Positions 62,248 to 64,000 of a stretch of DNA of 64,000 nt are shown here, one piece after another. Under the pieces are notes generated by a model that worked only from the letters and a program-made list of their open reading frames with translations, was not told the origin of the DNA and did no database searches. Each line of letters starts with the position of its first letter. The first letter of the stretch is position 1. The translations under genes and the position numbers were made by a program. Source of the DNA: an uncultured Anaerofilum sp. (GTDB lineage: Bacteria > Bacillota > Clostridia > Oscillospirales > Ruminococcaceae); NCBI GenBank assembly GCA_944385935.1, contig CALWZC010000003.1, forward strand, positions 122,636-186,635, given 5' to 3'.

Positions 62248-62823
62248 TCAATTTACAGATTGCTGTTTGTTCTTTAAATAGCCTGCAACCATCATAATAG
62301 CAAGAGCTACCATCGCAACCCCAATAGAGAGGGTTGCTGCTGGATATCCAAAACAAAAACAGAAAAATGCAACGATTGATACAACACATAATACTTTTTG
62401 GAAATTTTTGCGGTAAACACTTTTTTCTTTCAGGCTCAGCGGCTTGTTTGCGTCTGCCACAGGTGCCATATATAAGCTAACCACTCCCGATGGAACAGCC
62501 AACAACAAGCAAACCAAAGCAGTGGCGGGCAAAAATTTTATAACACACAATGCCGCTGCCAAAATTGCGGTGGATAGAATATAGCACCGAAAAGGTGTTT
62601 TCGCATGGAATCCCCCTGCATAACTGCGCATGGGGATGAACGTTGCCAAAAACAGAATACACTGGGGCAACATTCCAAAACATAAGCCCACTATCACATC
62701 TGTTACAATGTTAATAGCCTGAAAAAATAATTGATTCAAACCAAACTCATAGAGCTCGCTGTCTGATGCCGGAACAATGCCCTTAGACACCAGACAGCGA
62801 ATCACGGCTTTTGTAAAACTCAC
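62248..62823 (-). CDS. agrB: AgrB-like peptide processing membrane protease
   Basis: AgrB cuts and cyclises the AgrD precursor into a thiolactone autoinducer. The 191-residue membrane protein has about five membrane segments. The catalytic His and Cys are present as H73 and C80 in RSYAGGFHAKTPFRC, with the same seven-residue spacing as the known enzyme. The basic N-terminal amphipathic part and the KEKSVYRKNFQ loop are typical. The start is a GTG at 62823 that overlaps the agrD stop (GTGA). Therefore agrD precedes agrB, whereas agrB-agrD is the common order. Confidence 0.93.
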   Translation of the reverse strand: MSFTKAVIRCLVSKGIVPASDSELYEFGLNQLFFQAINIVTDVIVGLCFGMLPQCILFLATFIPMRSYAGGFHAKTPFRCYILSTAILAAALCVIKFLPATALVCLLLAVPSGVVSLYMAPVADANKPLSLKEKSVYRKNFQKVLCVVSIVAFFCFCFGYPAATLSIGVAMVALAIMMVAGYLKNKQQSVN

Positions 62824-62978
62824 TGGTGTTTTTTCAGCTTGTCTGCACCTTGGGGCAGTTTAGGCTGATGACTCAACCAAATACAGGTAGTATTTACATT
62901 CAGTGCAGTAACCATCAAAGCCATTGCTGCTGCGGCAGTACCAATACGGTATGCCATAGAGGAAAACATCTTTTTCAT
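62820..62978 (-). CDS. agrD: AgrD-like cyclic lactone autoinducer precursor
   Basis: 52 residues, read by hand between agrB and the kinase gene. It begins MKKMFSSMAYRIGTAAAAMA, an amphipathic leader. The core is NTTCIWLS, followed by the acidic/basic recognition tail HQPKLPQGADKLKKHQ with the conserved proline. By family rules the ring would be Cys32 to Ser36, CIWLS. GAGGTG lies seven bases before the ATG. The gene ends in TGA overlapping the agrB GTG. A Cys-rich frame of similar length overlaps it in another frame but is not credible. Very short AgrD genes are easily missed by gene finders. Confidence 0.88.
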   Translation of the reverse strand: MKKMFSSMAYRIGTAAAAMALMVTALNVNTTCIWLSHQPKLPQGADKLKKHQ

Positions 62979-63043
62979 TGGAATACACCTCACAATCATT
63001 TATCGTTGCTTTTATTTTACAATTCTCTGTCGAAATTTCCATA

Positions 63044-63061
63044 TATTTGTCCTATTTGACC
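63044..63061 (-). repeat. Tandem nine-base repeat upstream of agrD
   Basis: Minus strand GGTCAAATA followed directly by GGACAAATA (eight of nine identical), about 65 bases before the agrD start. It is possibly part of a regulator site, but the spacing does not match the usual LytTR sites. Confidence 0.3.
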
Positions 63062-63080
63062 AGTTAGAGGGAATTTTTAT

Positions 63081-63120
63081 CAAAAAAACACCAAAGAACC
63101 TGCAAGTTCTCTAGTGTTTT
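63081..63120 (-). terminator. Terminator after the agrC-like kinase gene
   Basis: Minus strand AACACTAGAGAAC and GGTTCTTTGGTGTT pair imperfectly around a short loop and are followed by TTTTTTTG. It separates the kinase from agrD-agrB. Confidence 0.75.
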
Positions 63121-63134
63121 GAAAAAAGATTTAT

Positions 63135-64000
63135 TTAAAGGAAAGAGTTTTCATACAGCAAAAGTTCTACACAATATAAATGGTTGCTATCGTTGATTTT
63201 TACCTCTCCTCCATATCTCTGCACCATCTTTTTTACATGGGATAATCCATTTCCATGTTGAGATGTATCTCTTTTGGTTGTCAGGTAGATTTGCTCTTTA
63301 TCCTTTATCACTTTGCGCAAGGAGCCAGAATATGTATTTGTAATTTTGATATAGAGCATTCCTCTTTCATAGTGCATTTTAAGACTAAAGCGTTTTGTTT
63401 CGCCTACTGTTTGATGATACAATGCTTCATAAGAATTATCCAAAAGATTGCCCAGCACCATACACAGGTCAAAATCTCCATAGGGTATCTGCTGTGGTAA
63501 ACGTATATCTAGCGAAATATTCACCAAAAGGCGGCTAATTTCCCCAATTTTGTAATTTAGAAAACTGTCAAGGGTTTGGTTCCCAGAATCCACAAAAACC
63601 ATGGGGTTGGAAATATAGCCCGAAATTTTTTGCAGATAGGCAGAGGCACCCTCCACATCTGCATTTTTTAAAAAGGCAGACAAATAACTGAAATGATTTT
63701 TAATATCATGACGCAATTCTTTGATTTTTTGCTGGTTCTCTGAAATAAGTTTTATATGCTGTTTATACGCTCGAAGCTGTTCTACCAAAACTTCTTTTTC
63801 GGATTGCATTTGATAATACTCTGTCATTTTATCAAACAGCCAAAAGAAACCAACATTCAGTCCCATCAAAATTGCTACAATAACAATAGTTGCTTGGGAT
63901 GAATAGCCCATCTGAAAGATCATGGTTATAATTCCAATGCTTGGTATAGGTGCTGCTACGATTATAAACCAATGTGATAAAGACAGTGTTGTATTTTTTT
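63135..64000 (-). CDS. AgrC-like sensor histidine kinase (5' end outside window)
   Basis: The reading frame is open from the window edge to the stop at 63135, so at least 288 residues are present and the N-terminal membrane sensor domain is cut. Visible parts are the last membrane helices, a coiled linker (QMQSEKEVLVEQLRAYKQHIKL), the H-box LRHDIKNHFSYL with the phosphorylated His, the N-box VLGNLLDNSYEAL and the G-box HGNGLSHVKKMV. This is the HPK10/GHKL class found in AgrC, which senses cyclic peptides. An ATG at 63923 is only an internal Met. It lies just upstream of agrD-agrB, so it probably receives the peptide made from that operon. The response regulator is not in view. Confidence 0.9.
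   Translation of the reverse strand, partial: KNTTLSLSHWFIIVAAPIPSIGIITMIFQMGYSSQATIVIVAILMGLNVGFFWLFDKMTEYYQMQSEKEVLVEQLRAYKQHIKLISENQQKIKELRHDIKNHFSYLSAFLKNADVEGASAYLQKISGYISNPMVFVDSGNQTLDSFLNYKIGEISRLLVNISLDIRLPQQIPYGDFDLCMVLGNLLDNSYEALYHQTVGETKRFSLKMHYERGMLYIKITNTYSGSLRKVIKDKEQIYLTTKRDTSQHGNGLSHVKKMVQRYGGEVKINDSNHLYCVELLLYENSFL

Noticed and set aside
62860..63042. 60-codon Cys-rich frame overlapping agrD on the same strand
   Set aside because: It resembles a small peptide gene at first sight, but the AgrD reading in the other frame has a ribosome-binding site, a leader, the TTCIWLS core and a four-base overlap with agrB.

Overview
This window looks like a chromosomal segment of a low-to-middle G+C, anaerobic Firmicute of class Clostridia, most like the gut Oscillospirales/Ruminococcaceae; that placement is inference. 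The support is T-box leaders, a PrkC/PrpC signalling pair, RemA, an Agr-type peptide system, an FeoAB iron locus, an ECF vitamin transporter and purely Gram-positive regulatory features. No tRNA, rRNA, CRISPR array, prophage or insertion sequence was seen. Most genes are on the minus strand; the purine/tyrS block, the chemoreceptor and the ECF cluster are on the plus strand.

Layout. 1-7.4 kb: a response regulator cut by the window edge, a YccF protein, the iron locus (feoA, feoB, small Cys-rich protein; feoA and feoB each have a TTAG-N6-CTAA palindrome), then a PadR-controlled operon (padR, HAAS membrane protein, alpha/beta hydrolase, SUKH-LRR protein) behind a large palindromic operator. 7.6-19.4 kb: housekeeping genes, with T-box-regulated ileS (eukaryote-like type), the purine genes purC-purA-purB-purF, T-box-regulated tyrS and a THUMP RNA methyltransferase. 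19.4-29.4 kb: a six-gene operon (SWIM zinc finger protein, two tandem paralogues of unknown family, MoxR-type AAA ATPase, DUF5682 protein, VWA protein) that resembles the uncharacterised E. coli yehL-M-P-Q set. 29.5-42.6 kb: the conserved translation and signalling locus yicC-remA-gmk-priA-def-fmt, then (from its own promoter) yugP-like protease-rsmB-rlmN-prpC-prkC-rsgA-thiN. rpoZ, coaBC and rpe, often found in this neighbourhood, are absent here.

42.6-49.8 kb: a chemoreceptor whose extracellular domain carries a CZB-like zinc motif, and a TetR-autoregulated envelope operon (tetR, PIG-L deacetylase, GT2-GtrA glycosyltransferase, phosphodiester glycosidase, anchored protein of unknown function). 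50.3-57.4 kb: a promoter and a transcription-attenuating cobalamin riboswitch followed by ecfT, two ABC ATPases, an S component, an anchored DUF4430 protein and a secreted alpha/alpha-barrel protein interrupted by a frameshift. DUF4430 and the alpha/alpha barrel correspond to the two domains of animal transcobalamin and intrinsic factor, so this looks like a surface B12-capture system feeding an ECF importer. It is the most interesting system in the window, followed by the MoxR/VWA/SWIM operon.

57.4-64 kb: a 1551-residue RHS/YD-repeat protein without a recognisable toxin tip lies downstream of agrD-agrB, in the reverse of the common gene order. An AgrC-like histidine kinase runs off the end of the window. 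The agrD gene (52 codons, probable CIWLS thiolactone ring) was found by reading the sequence between agrB and the kinase gene.
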